From: Candidatus Poribacteria bacterium
Lineage (GTDB): Bacteria > Poribacteria > WGA-4E > WGA-3G
Assembly (NCBI GenBank): GCA_022827225.1
Contig: JAJDTJ010000043.1
Coordinates: forward strand, 1 to 51,101
Reading direction: 5' to 3'
DNA length: 51,101 bases
Program-made: the position numbers and the translations under genes
Shown here: positions 25,811 to 35,074 of the stretch, piece by piece
Position numbering within the stretch: position 1 is the first letter of the stretch
Layout of the letters: every line of letters begins with the position of its first letter
The notes under the pieces: generated by a model
Told to the model about the DNA's origin: nothing
The model's database searches: none
What the model saw: the letters and a program-made list of their open reading frames with translations, nothing else

Positions 25811-26761
25811 ATGAAAACCCCCCTCGAATACTGGTTAGCACTCGCCTCCGTTGAAGGACTCGGTAGCGTCCGGATTCGGCGGCTCATTGCACGTTTCGGG
25901 AGCGCGCAAGCGATCTTTGAGGCGGAGCTCCCAGAAATCGCCCGCCTCCCATCTTTCAACCCTGTCCTTGCGTCCCGGATACTCACAGTCGCTGGCAACT
26001 TCGCGACATTTCGAGCAAAACTTGACGCGCTCAAATCGCAAGAGGTCAGGGTGATGTGCCCAGAAGACGACACGTATCCGTCCCAACTCCAAGGCTTACT
26101 TGACGCGCCCGGTATCCTCTGCAGCGTTGGTACATTAACGGACATCGGTGATCGGTGCGTAGCGATCGTCGGGACGCAAGAACCGACGGCAGAAGGCATG
26201 CAATTGACGCTCACACTCGCGACACAGCTCACACTCGCCGGGTTCACCGTGGTTAGTGGACTCGCTGCCGGTATCGATGCTTATGCCCATGCTGGTGCAC
26301 TCGCTGGGATGGGTAAAACCGTTGGTGTCGTCGGGACCGACCTCTCCGCTATCTACCCACCCCGGAACAATTCACTCGCCACGAAAATCTACGAGCACGG
26401 ATGCCTCTTTTCCGAACATCCGTTTCCGACAACCCCCTCACCTGGCAACCTCATCCAACGCAACCGGATCATCAGTGGACTCTCTATGGCGACAATCGTC
26501 ATCGAGGCATCGAAAACTGGCGGTGCTATGCACACAGCACGATACGCAGAACGTCAAGGCAGAAAAGTCCTCACATGTCGATGGGAAACACAGCACACAT
26601 TGAGCGAGGGACCCCGCGAACTGATTCGGACTGGTGCTTTCGGCTTCACACCTACCGAAATCGATAAAGTTATTGATGTGTTGACGCACCCCGAACGCCT
26701 CGAAACATACAGCAGCAGCGCCGCCACCGAACAGATAGGACTATTTGAAGATAGCGGTTAG
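25811..26761 (+). CDS. dprA: DNA-processing protein DprA (Smf)
   Basis: The 316-residue protein has a helix-hairpin-helix-like N-end (ALASVEGLGSVRIRRLIARFG) and the DprA Rossmann core: VAIVGTQEPTAEG, VVSGLAAGIDAYAHAGAL, then SEHPFPTTPSPGNLIQRNRI and IEASKTGGAMHTARYAERQGR. DprA protects incoming single-stranded DNA and loads RecA during transformation. The C-terminal winged helix seen in many members is not evident. The ATG at 25811 is chosen over a TTG at 25775. No other competence gene is in the window. Confidence 0.9.
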   Translation: MKTPLEYWLALASVEGLGSVRIRRLIARFGSAQAIFEAELPEIARLPSFNPVLASRILTVAGNFATFRAKLDALKSQEVRVMCPEDDTYPSQLQGLLDAPGILCSVGTLTDIGDRCVAIVGTQEPTAEGMQLTLTLATQLTLAGFTVVSGLAAGIDAYAHAGALAGMGKTVGVVGTDLSAIYPPRNNSLATKIYEHGCLFSEHPFPTTPSPGNLIQRNRIISGLSMATIVIEASKTGGAMHTARYAERQGRKVLTCRWETQHTLSEGPRELIRTGAFGFTPTEIDKVIDVLTHPERLETYSSSAATEQIGLFEDSG

Positions 26762-26862
26762 CCATTAGCAGACAGCAGACAGCAGACAGCAAAGAAAGTT
26801 TTCTGTTAATCGGAAACCTCTTGTGGCTGACAGCTGACGGCTGACTGCCGTCAGCCATTAAA
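26757..26862. repeat. Heptamer repeat cluster after dprA
   Basis: Contains CAGACAGCAGACAGCAGACAG (three exact 7-base steps), then GGAAACCTC and GGCTGACAGCTGACGGCTGAC, ending CCGTCAGCC. The dprA stop codon lies within the first unit. Confidence 0.75.
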
Positions 26863-26869
26863 AAATTTA

Positions 26870-27027
26870 TTGCTTTTTTTTTCAATTTGTAGTATACTAT
26901 ATAATGTCCTTAAACTTGATTGTTCCAAACGTGTACCTTATTTTTCTTGACATTGTCTAACTTTAAGGTAAAATTATAGGAAATAATGAAGTTTTCTCTT
27001 GACAAAAGAGACTAATTTTCGTATAAT
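26870..27027 (+). promoter_or_regulatory. Three tandem sigma70 promoters upstream of the Ig-like lipoprotein gene
   Basis: P1: TTGCTT (26870-26875), 17 bases, TATACT (26893-26898). P2: TTGACA (26947-26952), 16 bases, TAAAAT (26969-26974). P3: TTGACA (26999-27004), 17 bases, TATAAT (27022-27027), a perfect match. All point toward the lipoprotein gene at 27432. Confidence 0.75.
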
Positions 27028-27033
27028 TAGCGA

Positions 27034-27431
27034 AAATCAGCATTTTAACCTTTACAAAGTTTGCATTTTTTGCTAAACTTTGAGGTACGCGTTTAGACAT
27101 TAGACTTTCGGGCAGGGCATTTAACATTATTGACTGTGTTTTTCCAGTTAATTGCTCTCACGAAATTCTATTCTCAACGTGTTAGTTTGCTCTCAACGTT
27201 TTGCGTTGAGGACAACAAACGAAATAGCCCTACGTTACTCGATTAACGAGAATATGATCGTGGGTTCCATCAGGTGTTGAAACGTATACTCAATGCCAAA
27301 AACGGAGCCAGGAGTTTCCTAAGGACGCAATTTTATAAACGTCTTTATGAAAAAGTACCGAAAGTTTTTACGGCACCCCATCCGAAGGGTGTATTTTGAT
27401 AAACCTACAATTTTTTAAGGAGTTAACTCTA
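27034..27431 (+). promoter_or_regulatory. Long structured 5' leader of the Ig-like lipoprotein gene
   Basis: About 400 bases with no convincing coding frame. Stems visible by eye: CAAAGTTT with AAACTTTG (27055-27082); CTCAACG with CGTTGAG near 27191-27209, with a second CTCAACG at about 27173-27179 that could compete for the same partner; CTCG with CGAG near 27239-27251; and CACCC (27374-27378) with GGGTG (27387-27391) just before the ribosome site. No known riboswitch class could be assigned. Confidence 0.5.
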
Positions 27432-28085
27432 ATGGCAAAATTGTTTAGAACCTTCGCTTTAGTATTTGCAGCTTTGTTCGCTCTTTCGCTTATAGTTGGT
27501 TGCGGCGGTGATGACGACGAAGAAGAAACACCAGCAGCAGCCTTCTCAAGCGCAAATCCGGCAGATGGTGCAACTATCGCAGCAAACGCCAAAATCACTG
27601 TCACCTTTGATAACGACCCCGGCGAATTAACGGCGGGTGCTTTTACCGTCACAGGTTCTGGTAAAAGTCGTACAATCGAGGGTCCGTTCCCCGAAGGAGC
27701 ATTGGCACTTGCGCTAAGCTGGCCGAATGGTGATGGCAGCCACACGCTTAATTACACTGTCGAAGCAGCGGACAACACACCACCAGAAATCACTGGCGGA
27801 ACCGTCTCTGATGGCGACGAAGATGTTGATCCCGCGGAAATCAACGACGGCGGAATCGAAATTACCTTCAGTGAAGAAGTCACGGGTAACATCGCCCTAC
27901 AGACCGAAGCCGGCGACAACGTTGGTTGGATCGGTTCTGTTGATGGCATGACAGCCACCCTTGAACTCCGCGCAGGTAGTGAGATCGGCAACGAGACGAC
28001 CTATGTTATCAAAGGGACTGTCTCCGACGCAGCCGGCAACGAACTTCCTGTCGAAATTACCTTCACAACTGCAGCTAAAGAGTAA
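27432..28085 (+). CDS. Ig-like domain lipoprotein
   Basis: The 217-residue product has a lipoprotein signal ending SLIVGCGG, a short acidic linker (DDDEEE), and two bacterial Ig-like (Big_5-type) domains. The first has SSANPADGATIAANAKITVTF; the second has ISFSEEV-like IEITFSEEVTGN and closes with TYVIKGTVSDAAGNELPV. Such domains are structural modules of surface proteins. Likely anchored to the outer membrane or inner membrane outer face. AAGGAG lies 9 bases before the ATG. Three promoters and a strong terminator suggest a highly expressed, singly transcribed gene. Confidence 0.8.
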   Translation: MAKLFRTFALVFAALFALSLIVGCGGDDDEEETPAAAFSSANPADGATIAANAKITVTFDNDPGELTAGAFTVTGSGKSRTIEGPFPEGALALALSWPNGDGSHTLNYTVEAADNTPPEITGGTVSDGDEDVDPAEINDGGIEITFSEEVTGNIALQTEAGDNVGWIGSVDGMTATLELRAGSEIGNETTYVIKGTVSDAAGNELPVEITFTTAAKE

Positions 28086-28107
28086 ATTTGAGGCTATTTC
28101 GATAACG

Positions 28108-28141
28108 AGGCAGCGTATTTTTCATACGCTGCCTTTTTTTG
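28108..28141 (+). terminator. Strong terminator of the Ig-like lipoprotein gene
   Basis: A perfect 10-base stem GGCAGCGTAT / ATACGCTGCC with a 5-base loop, followed by seven T residues, 23 bases after the stop codon. Confidence 0.95.
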
Positions 28142-28179
28142 TATGGCTATCGGCAAGATGGCTGACTGCCATTTTTCTA

Positions 28180-28209
28180 TTTACACAATTTTTGCATTAA
28201 TGCTATAAT
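28180..28209 (+). promoter_or_regulatory. Promoter of the ECF sigma / anti-sigma operon
   Basis: TTTACA at 28180-28185, 18 bases, TATAAT at 28204-28209. The start would be near 28216, with a leader of about 150 bases. The first 26 transcribed bases are the reverse complement of the dispersed repeat at 108-139. Confidence 0.65.
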
Positions 28210-28212
28210 AGC

Positions 28213-28241
28213 GCGAGTTGCCACTTGTTTATAGACATAGT
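28213..28241 (-). repeat. Dispersed CTATGTCT / GTGGCAACT repeat in the sigma-factor leader
   Basis: On the minus strand it reads CTATGTCT, 8 bases, GTGGCAACTCGCG, matching the unit near 111-139 except for one base and the spacer. It lies right after the -10 box of the ECF operon, so it would form the 5' end of that mRNA. Confidence 0.55.
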
Positions 28242-28363
28242 GAAGAGACACCCAAGCAAACGCCCTATGGGGTGAAGAAACTGAAAACCATTTTTTTTGA
28301 ACGGTTTTTAAAAAATTGTTGTCTAACCAATTAGTCAGTCAGAAACCTTGAGGAGCAAGTTCG

Positions 28364-28948
28364 GTGGATAGAACGGAAGCCTTACTCATTGCGGATCTCT
28401 GTGAAGGTGACGAGACGGCATTGGCACCCTTGATCGAAAGATATAAACGGATGGTCTACCGCCTTGCGGTGCAGATTACCAAAAACAGTGCTGATGCCGA
28501 TGATGTCATGCAAGAGACCTTTATTAAGGTCTACCGCTCAATTCACACCTTCCGAAAAGATGCCACTTTCGAGACGTGGCTCTATCGGATCGCTGTGAAT
28601 GAGGCACTCAACTTTGTCAAGCGTAGAGATCGCCGAAAAGAGAGCACGCTCGAAACAGCTGCAGAATCGGAATACGAGTCAACCGTTCGTCACAGCGCGC
28701 AGGTCGCCAACGATCCGCACGCGCAAGCGGAGAAGTCAGAACTCCGGCAACACGTTACAGCAGCGGTGAACAGTTTACCGCTTAAACATCGGACAGTCGT
28801 TATCCTTCATGAGTTTGAAGGACTTACGCACGCCGAGATCGCCTCAATCCTTAACTGCTCGGAAGGGACAGTCCGTTCACGGTTGCACTACGCGCGCAAG
28901 AAACTCCGAACACTGCTCAAGCCATATATGGATGCCAGAACAGTATAA
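28364..28948 (+). CDS. ECF-type RNA polymerase sigma factor
   Basis: The 194-residue protein has region 2 (YKRMVYRLAVQITKNSADAD, then DVMQETFIKVYRSI and FETWLYRIAVNEALNFVKRR) and region 4 (LPLKHRTVVILHEFEGLTHA with an EIASILNCSEGTVRSRLHYA helix-turn-helix). It redirects RNA polymerase to a stress or envelope regulon. A GTG start follows GAGGAG. The next gene, 31 bases on, encodes its probable zinc-binding anti-sigma factor. No autoregulated ECF promoter was evident; the visible promoter is housekeeping type. Confidence 0.93.
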   Translation: MDRTEALLIADLCEGDETALAPLIERYKRMVYRLAVQITKNSADADDVMQETFIKVYRSIHTFRKDATFETWLYRIAVNEALNFVKRRDRRKESTLETAAESEYESTVRHSAQVANDPHAQAEKSELRQHVTAAVNSLPLKHRTVVILHEFEGLTHAEIASILNCSEGTVRSRLHYARKKLRTLLKPYMDARTV

Positions 28949-28979
28949 TAGGAAGCACACAGTCTCGTGGAGAAAACCG

Positions 28980-29933
28980 ATGAGATCCAAGTGTCATAAA
29001 ATAGAACGTCTTGTATCCGACTATATAGACGGTACACTGTCCGAACGGCAAGCCGCCGATGTGACATCACATATCCATTCCTGTGGGTTTTGTAAACGAG
29101 AGGTCGCCGACCTGAAAAAGACGAAACACCTTCTCAAAAACTTCTACACTGAACCGGAAGCATCGGACACCTATTACGCACAGTTCGCAACACAACTTCA
29201 GCAACGCATCGAAGAGAGTGCCCCGACTGCGACGTATCAACGGATCGCTGCAGCCGTAACCCGCTTCGGCTGGCAGCTGCGGACACAAGTGTACCGATAT
29301 ACCGACTGCTTCCGACTCAGCAGATTCATCTCCATTAGACAACAGGTACTCCCTTACTATGTACTCGCCTTAACGATGCTGATGTTAATAGCGACACCGT
29401 TCCTGTTAACACATTTTCCATTAGACAACGGGAGCGACTCTGTCCGTTTTCCATCTACCGCCATCCATCCCGGTGTAACGCTGGGAGTCAAACAGGAGAA
29501 TGCTGCGTCGCACGGCATCGGGACGCGTCGAAATCTCAACAGTGAACGAAAAACAGAAATACCGAGTGTAGACTCGGGGTCCGACATTTGGAAATTCACG
29601 AATGACCGCGTCGTAGATGGTTATATCTTTACAACACTCCATAAAGAGAGTTCCGATAGGGTACCGAACGTTGCGTTAGATATCGATTCCGAATTACTCA
29701 CGTATGCTGAATTCCCAGCACAAGATGCAACCTGGGCACAGTTGACCGGTCGAGACGTACTCACGGATAGACGGTATGCCCTCCTGCTGCTACGCGGCAT
29801 CAACACAAGGCAGCACGCGCACCAAGAGTACGAACGGAAACGGAGCGAATTCAGAGGATTTTCACACAATTTGTTAGACGTACCGATCGAAATGATGTCT
29901 GTCGAAGTCGGATACGATCTGATAGAGTTATAG
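28980..29933 (+). CDS. Zinc-finger anti-sigma factor, membrane-anchored
   Basis: The 317-residue protein has an N-terminal ZAS-type domain (KIERLVSDYIDGTLSERQAA, then H31-x3-C35-x2-C38), a linker to about residue 120, one membrane segment near 123-145 (YYVLALTMLMLIATPFLLTH) and an extracytoplasmic tail of about 170 residues with no recognised domain. It should hold the upstream sigma factor at the membrane until a signal triggers release. The ATG at 28980 has GGAG 8 bases upstream; the frame extends back into the sigma gene to 28809, but that would be an overlap without a ribosome site. Confidence 0.85.
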   Translation: MRSKCHKIERLVSDYIDGTLSERQAADVTSHIHSCGFCKREVADLKKTKHLLKNFYTEPEASDTYYAQFATQLQQRIEESAPTATYQRIAAAVTRFGWQLRTQVYRYTDCFRLSRFISIRQQVLPYYVLALTMLMLIATPFLLTHFPLDNGSDSVRFPSTAIHPGVTLGVKQENAASHGIGTRRNLNSERKTEIPSVDSGSDIWKFTNDRVVDGYIFTTLHKESSDRVPNVALDIDSELLTYAEFPAQDATWAQLTGRDVLTDRRYALLLLRGINTRQHAHQEYERKRSEFRGFSHNLLDVPIEMMSVEVGYDLIEL

Positions 29934-30080
29934 CAATTAGCCGTCAGCCGTCAGCCGTCAGCAATCAGCCAGAGAGTATAATTTCATCAGAAACCTCTTT
30001 GCTGAGAGCCGATAGCCGATGGTTTCCGACAGTCATTCTTGCTGAGAGCCGATTGCTGATGGCTGATTGCTAATTAATAT
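29934..30080. repeat. Heptamer repeat cluster between the anti-sigma and TPR genes
   Basis: Begins with three exact steps of CAGCCGT, then CAATCAGCC, AGAAACCTCTTTGCTGAGAG, GCCGATGGTTTCCGACAG and a closing GCTGATGGCTGATTGCTAAT. It has the same module order as the tracts at 24.1 and 26.8 kb. Confidence 0.75.
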
Positions 30081-30132
30081 CTAATCTCGTAGGCGTGTTT
30101 TCTGCGCGCCGATGTAAACTAAGGAGAACATA

Positions 30133-33100
30133 ATGAACCCAAGGATTTTGGGAATTATCGGAGGCCTCGCTTTAATCATTGCCCTCCTTTCACCCTTCAT
30201 GATGGGGAGCTCGAAAAAGGTTGAGCAGCTCTATAACGATGCTGAAGACCTGTTTGGACAAGCGGATTATGAAGGTGCAATTGCTAAGTATAACGAGGCG
30301 CTCGAAGAATCAACGAAGCGCGGTGTGAAGACCGAAGTTATTGATAAGGACTTCCCAACGCTCGGTAATTTTAGGATCGCAGTCAGTTATTCGCGTCTCG
30401 CTGAGCAGTCTGGCGATGTCAATCACTACGACACTGCGATTGAGTACATCGAAAAGGTTGCCCCGACAGCGACCGTTCCAAAACACCAAGAGGGTTTAAC
30501 CTATCTCTGGGGACACATCCTCTACCGGACGGAGCAGTTTGAACTCGCTGAGCCGAAATTCATGCAGCTCATCGAAAACTTCCCGAACAGTCTTTTCGTC
30601 GAAAATGCTTGGTACGGTATCGGACAGCTTAACTACAAGCTTCAGAACTACGAAGACTCCAGACAAGCATTCAAAGCGGTGCTTGACGGGTTCCCGAACT
30701 CCGATTTTAAGGACGACTCACAGCACCTCATCGCCCAGTCGTTCCTCAACGAATCCAACTACGAGCAGGCATATCAAGAGTTCGACAAGATCGCAACAGA
30801 GGAATACAAGAACTATCCGGAACTGCAAGCTGAAGCGATGTACAAAGCTGCTTTCAGTTTGAACCAACTCGGTCGAGACGATGAAGCGATTGGTCGGTAT
30901 ACCAATTTCATCACGCAGTTTCCAGAAAACCAACTTGTTACGGCGGCGTACTTCGACCAAGGTGCGATTTACGCACGGCAAAAAGACTATGACAACGCAC
31001 GCGTTAACTACGAGTTAGCGCTCCAAAATACCGCTGACCGAGCCGTCCAAGCCGATATCCAGTCGGAGATCGGGCGTACTTATTTCGATCAGGGGGATTA
31101 CGAAAACGCTATCGTCTCCTATAATTTGCTCCTCACAGAATATCCTGAGAGCGAGTTCATCGCCGAAGCGAAAATCGGTATCGGTGATAGCCACTTCCTT
31201 TTAGAACACTGGAGCGATGCGAGTACTGCTTACGAACGCGTTATTAACGAACACCCTGAAGAGACAGATTTCATCCCGTTCTGCTCCTACCGGATCGGCG
31301 AATCCTACTACAACCTCGGTACTGAACAGCGGACCAGCGGCGATATTGATACCGGGACAGCCACGCTCGAACTCTCATTGCAGTGGTACCAGAAAACGAT
31401 TGACGACTTCCCGCAAGACCCTGTGGCCCCGCACGCGCTCTACGGCGCAATCTGGGCACTCAATGATCTCGAACGGCAGGAAGAACTCGAAACAGTCGCT
31501 CGTGAGTTCATCGAGAAAAACAAAAACGACAACGAATTCGACATCCTCGCCGCTGAGGTACAACTCCGTTTCGCAGACATCAAACGGACGGAATTTAAAC
31601 AGTATGTTGAAGCCGCCGAAGAATATGCGAAATTGTGGGAGTACCGTGATCTGCCGAAGTTCCATCTCGTCAAACTGATGGGTAAATTTTTTGAAGGGCG
31701 TTCCTACTACGAAGCCGCTAAACCTGAAGGTTACGTAGAAGGCGATCCCGGCGAAGGCTTCAACCAAGAACACCTCCAGAGATCCGTCGCAGCGTATCAA
31801 GATGCGATCGCTAAGTTTAACGACGAAGCATTCCTCCCAGGTGTCGCTGAAGAACGGTATGATGACTTCAGCGAACGGGGTACACAGGTGGAAGCCTGCA
31901 TCATGAACGAAGCACTCTCACACGAGATGCTCGGTAGCTGGGAGCAAGCACGCGACCGGTACGCATCGATTCCAGAGACGAGTGAACACTACGAACGCGC
32001 ACTTCTCCTTATCGCGAACAGCCACGTCAAAGAAGGCGATAAAGAGGGCGCGATTACCTATTACAATTCAATTTTAGACAAACTCGCTGATGCTGACAAC
32101 CGCTCCTTAGCAGAAATCAAACTCGCTGACCTGCTCCGAGCCGAGGAACGGTTCGAGGAAGCAGCTGTTCAGTATCAAACCGTGGTTGACGGTAACCCGA
32201 CGGGTGAATATGCCGACGATGCCCTCTACCTCGTCGGTCTCTGCTACTACCGAGCGGCATCTGAGAAGCCGGAACTTTTGGCACCCTCCGAAACTGCGTT
32301 CAAACGTGTGATTGCGGATTATGCCGATAGCCCTAACGCTGTTGAAGCCTATTACGGTTTGGCTCTCGCCTATCGTGATGCTGCCCAAAAACAGAATGAT
32401 ACGGAAAAATGGCCCCTCATCCTCGATCTCGCTGATGAAGCGAACGACAAGTTTGGATCAAGCGATAATGAATTAGTGCTCAAGGCACTTGGACAGATCG
32501 AATTGATTAAAGCCACTGCCATTGAAAACAGCGGTGGAGATATCGATGTTGATATGCAAGTGGCTTCACTCAAGCGCATCGTTGATAACACAGGGATGGA
32601 GGTAGAAGCCCGTAGCCGTACGCAATTGAAGATTGGACATACCTACTACGGTGCGAAACGCTACGACGAGGCACTCGCGGAGTATCTCCGCTTCGTAGAA
32701 TTGTTCCCGAACAGCGAACTCGCCCCGAATGCGCAATATCAAGCGGCGGTATGCCACTATCAAATTTCACAGACTGCGACGGATGCCGGTAGCAAGCAGC
32801 TGAGCCTGCAGAACGCCATTAGTGCCGCTGAAAAAGTGGCAACGTTGACAAACGATGCTAACAATCTCATCAGTGCGAATTACACCGCCGGGTTAGCGTT
32901 TTTAGGGTTAGAGAACCCGAAAGGCGCAGCGGATGCGTTCCGAAAAGTCACAGCTCTGGAAGGTCAAACCGAAGATGAAGCGCGTCAAACCCTCGTCTTC
33001 CAGGCACACTCACGCCTCGCTGAACTCAATGGCACTCTCGGCGACCACGCCGCAGCCGTCCAAGAGTATCAGTACATCATCGAAAATACTGAGGATGTTG

Positions 33101-34857
33101 ACCTGAAAGGACGTTCCTATTTCGCTATGGCATACGCGCAAGAAGAACAACTCAACGCACATCAGGAGGCGTTGATGAGTTATCAAAACGCCATCGAATT
33201 GGTAACTGATCCCCTCACCAAAGCGCAATCTTATTATCGGATGGGTCTGATTTATCAGGACGATCTGAAACAGCCCGACAAAGCGTTAGGAGTTTTCCAA
33301 ACTCTCATCGGCGAATACAGTGGCTCTGACAATACGAGCGTTGCCTCAATGGTGGCTGATGCTGGGATCCGGCGTTCAACACTCTACGTTGAATTGGGAC
33401 GTTTAGACGAAGCGATCGCCGAAGCAACGGAGGCACTAAGTCGGACGAAGGCGAACCCGAATGCAAGTGTGGCAGAGAAAGCCGCTGCACAATACAACCT
33501 CGGTTTCCTCTACTCCGATAAAGCCCGTTCGGTTTTCCCATCTGGCGAGGGGACATCGACGAAACCGTACATTGATACGAGTCGTCAAGCCGCATCTACT
33601 TTCTTTGAAGTCAATACAATCGCGGCCCCGGTTGAACAAGCAAATAAAGAGACGGTTATTCCGTATGTCCAGAACTCGTTGTTCCAAGCGGGTCAAATTT
33701 ATTACTCTGTCGGTGTAGGGTTTAAATACTCCGAAGACCCGACTCAGTTGCCGCCGGACTTAGTCAACTGCCGGGAACCTCTCTCGCAATTTGTGGCGTA
33801 TGCTGATAAAGGTATCTTCCCACAATCGGATGATCTGACGAAAAATGTTGAGACAGCTCTGAACTACATAGCTGGTGCCAACTTTGAACTTGGGAGGATG
33901 CGGGTCGGTATAGACGGTGAGATGTCTGAGAAAGCCGTCAACTATTTTGTTGCCTCTGCGGATGTGTTCCGGGATATGGTGCGTCGCTATCCGAATGCTA
34001 ACGACGCAGCGTTCTGGCAGTACCACGTCGGTGAATCCTACTTCGCCGCGCAGCAATTCGAGAAAGCCATCGAAGAGTACGACAAGGTTCGTCAAGTGAA
34101 CAAAACTCATAAGAGTGCCCCTGAATCGTTGTATGCTATTTCGACATGTGCACAACTGCTCAGCGAAGCCGCCATAGAAGCAGGCGATACCGAAGCAGAA
34201 CAACGTTGGTACGATAGATTGTTCGCCGCTAACGAGACTCTCGCCGCTGAATACCCAGAAAGTGCCTACACTGCCGATGCCCTTATCAACATCGGGAACA
34301 AGTATTTCAACGCGGGTTCAGAGGAAGGCATTGAACAATCCGAACGTATCCGTCTCTATCAACAGGCGATTGATCACTACCAGAGAGCGATCAATACCCC
34401 CGGCATCGGTGCCGAATCGAAATCGACGGCGCAAGGCTATCTCAATGATACTGCCAACGCGCTTGCCTACTACGAATACGACGAGGCAGATAAGATGCTA
34501 AACGAAGGGAAACTCGCCAGGGGGGACGAACAGAAAACGAAGATTGAAGCATCCATCGCAGGGTTCCAGAAAATTATTGAAGCGTATCCGACGAGCACGT
34601 ATGCGGACCTCGGTCTCGTCCAGATCGGCGAAGGATACATGGTGTTAGCAGATAGCGATGACGCTTACTTCAACGACGCATTGGAGTATTTCAACCGTTT
34701 GTGGGAGAAATACGAGACCATTCCTCCGCCCGATACAAAAGTTAACAACGCACTCACGTATGCCCAAAGCCAAGTCCAAAGGATCTTGAGTTACATGCGG
34801 GCAAATAATCTGGAAATACGTGAAGGCGTTAACCGGGTTGGCGGCGGCGGTGAGTAA
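30133..34857 (+). CDS. Giant TPR-repeat envelope protein
   Basis: The 1574-residue protein has an N-terminal membrane anchor (ILGIIGGLALIIALLSPFMM) followed almost entirely by tetratricopeptide repeats. Examples are AIAKYNEALEE, AEPKFMQLIENFPNS, SRQAFKAVLDGFPNS and AIEEYDKVRQV, with recurring FP-S and YP-S breaks typical of BamD/YbgF/Tol-Pal-associated TPRs. It probably acts as a large periplasmic scaffold tethered to the inner membrane; partners are unknown. The C-terminus ends in a glycine-rich GGGGE. AAGGAG lies before the ATG. It has no close gene neighbours in the same unit and is followed by a hairpin at 34919. Confidence 0.85.
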   Translation: MNPRILGIIGGLALIIALLSPFMMGSSKKVEQLYNDAEDLFGQADYEGAIAKYNEALEESTKRGVKTEVIDKDFPTLGNFRIAVSYSRLAEQSGDVNHYDTAIEYIEKVAPTATVPKHQEGLTYLWGHILYRTEQFELAEPKFMQLIENFPNSLFVENAWYGIGQLNYKLQNYEDSRQAFKAVLDGFPNSDFKDDSQHLIAQSFLNESNYEQAYQEFDKIATEEYKNYPELQAEAMYKAAFSLNQLGRDDEAIGRYTNFITQFPENQLVTAAYFDQGAIYARQKDYDNARVNYELALQNTADRAVQADIQSEIGRTYFDQGDYENAIVSYNLLLTEYPESEFIAEAKIGIGDSHFLLEHWSDASTAYERVINEHPEETDFIPFCSYRIGESYYNLGTEQRTSGDIDTGTATLELSLQWYQKTIDDFPQDPVAPHALYGAIWALNDLERQEELETVAREFIEKNKNDNEFDILAAEVQLRFADIKRTEFKQYVEAAEEYAKLWEYRDLPKFHLVKLMGKFFEGRSYYEAAKPEGYVEGDPGEGFNQEHLQRSVAAYQDAIAKFNDEAFLPGVAEERYDDFSERGTQVEACIMNEALSHEMLGSWEQARDRYASIPETSEHYERALLLIANSHVKEGDKEGAITYYNSILDKLADADNRSLAEIKLADLLRAEERFEEAAVQYQTVVDGNPTGEYADDALYLVGLCYYRAASEKPELLAPSETAFKRVIADYADSPNAVEAYYGLALAYRDAAQKQNDTEKWPLILDLADEANDKFGSSDNELVLKALGQIELIKATAIENSGGDIDVDMQVASLKRIVDNTGMEVEARSRTQLKIGHTYYGAKRYDEALAEYLRFVELFPNSELAPNAQYQAAVCHYQISQTATDAGSKQLSLQNAISAAEKVATLTNDANNLISANYTAGLAFLGLENPKGAADAFRKVTALEGQTEDEARQTLVFQAHSRLAELNGTLGDHAAAVQEYQYIIENTEDVDLKGRSYFAMAYAQEEQLNAHQEALMSYQNAIELVTDPLTKAQSYYRMGLIYQDDLKQPDKALGVFQTLIGEYSGSDNTSVASMVADAGIRRSTLYVELGRLDEAIAEATEALSRTKANPNASVAEKAAAQYNLGFLYSDKARSVFPSGEGTSTKPYIDTSRQAASTFFEVNTIAAPVEQANKETVIPYVQNSLFQAGQIYYSVGVGFKYSEDPTQLPPDLVNCREPLSQFVAYADKGIFPQSDDLTKNVETALNYIAGANFELGRMRVGIDGEMSEKAVNYFVASADVFRDMVRRYPNANDAAFWQYHVGESYFAAQQFEKAIEEYDKVRQVNKTHKSAPESLYAISTCAQLLSEAAIEAGDTEAEQRWYDRLFAANETLAAEYPESAYTADALINIGNKYFNAGSEEGIEQSERIRLYQQAIDHYQRAINTPGIGAESKSTAQGYLNDTANALAYYEYDEADKMLNEGKLARGDEQKTKIEASIAGFQKIIEAYPTSTYADLGLVQIGEGYMVLADSDDAYFNDALEYFNRLWEKYETIPPPDTKVNNALTYAQSQVQRILSYMRANNLEIREGVNRVGGGGE

Positions 34858-34918
34858 TCACTAGCGTCTTCGGCTCTCTTGCAGCCATACGCTCTTGAGT
34901 GTGGCTTCTATAAATGAA

Positions 34919-34948
34919 GGAGGATGCCTGATGGCATCCTCCTGTCTT
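34919..34948 (+). terminator. Hairpin terminator after the TPR gene
   Basis: A perfect 10-base stem GGAGGATGCC / GGCATCCTCC around TGAT (34919-34942), followed only by TGTCTT. Termination may be partial because the T-run is weak. Confidence 0.6.
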
Positions 34949-35074
34949 ATGCGCTCACCTCGAACTTCAAATCCCCTAATGCCAAGAATCCATAATTTTT
35001 GGTGAAATAAATATGCGTTAGTCCTATCTACTACGAAATTGAAAATAAAAGAACCTCCAAGGAGCATTCCAAAA

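Noticed and set aside
28364..29933. ECF sigma factor as the PorX partner (SigP-like)
   Set aside because: It is encoded 15 kb away beside its own anti-sigma gene, and nothing in the sequence links it to PorX, so the connection is only an analogy.
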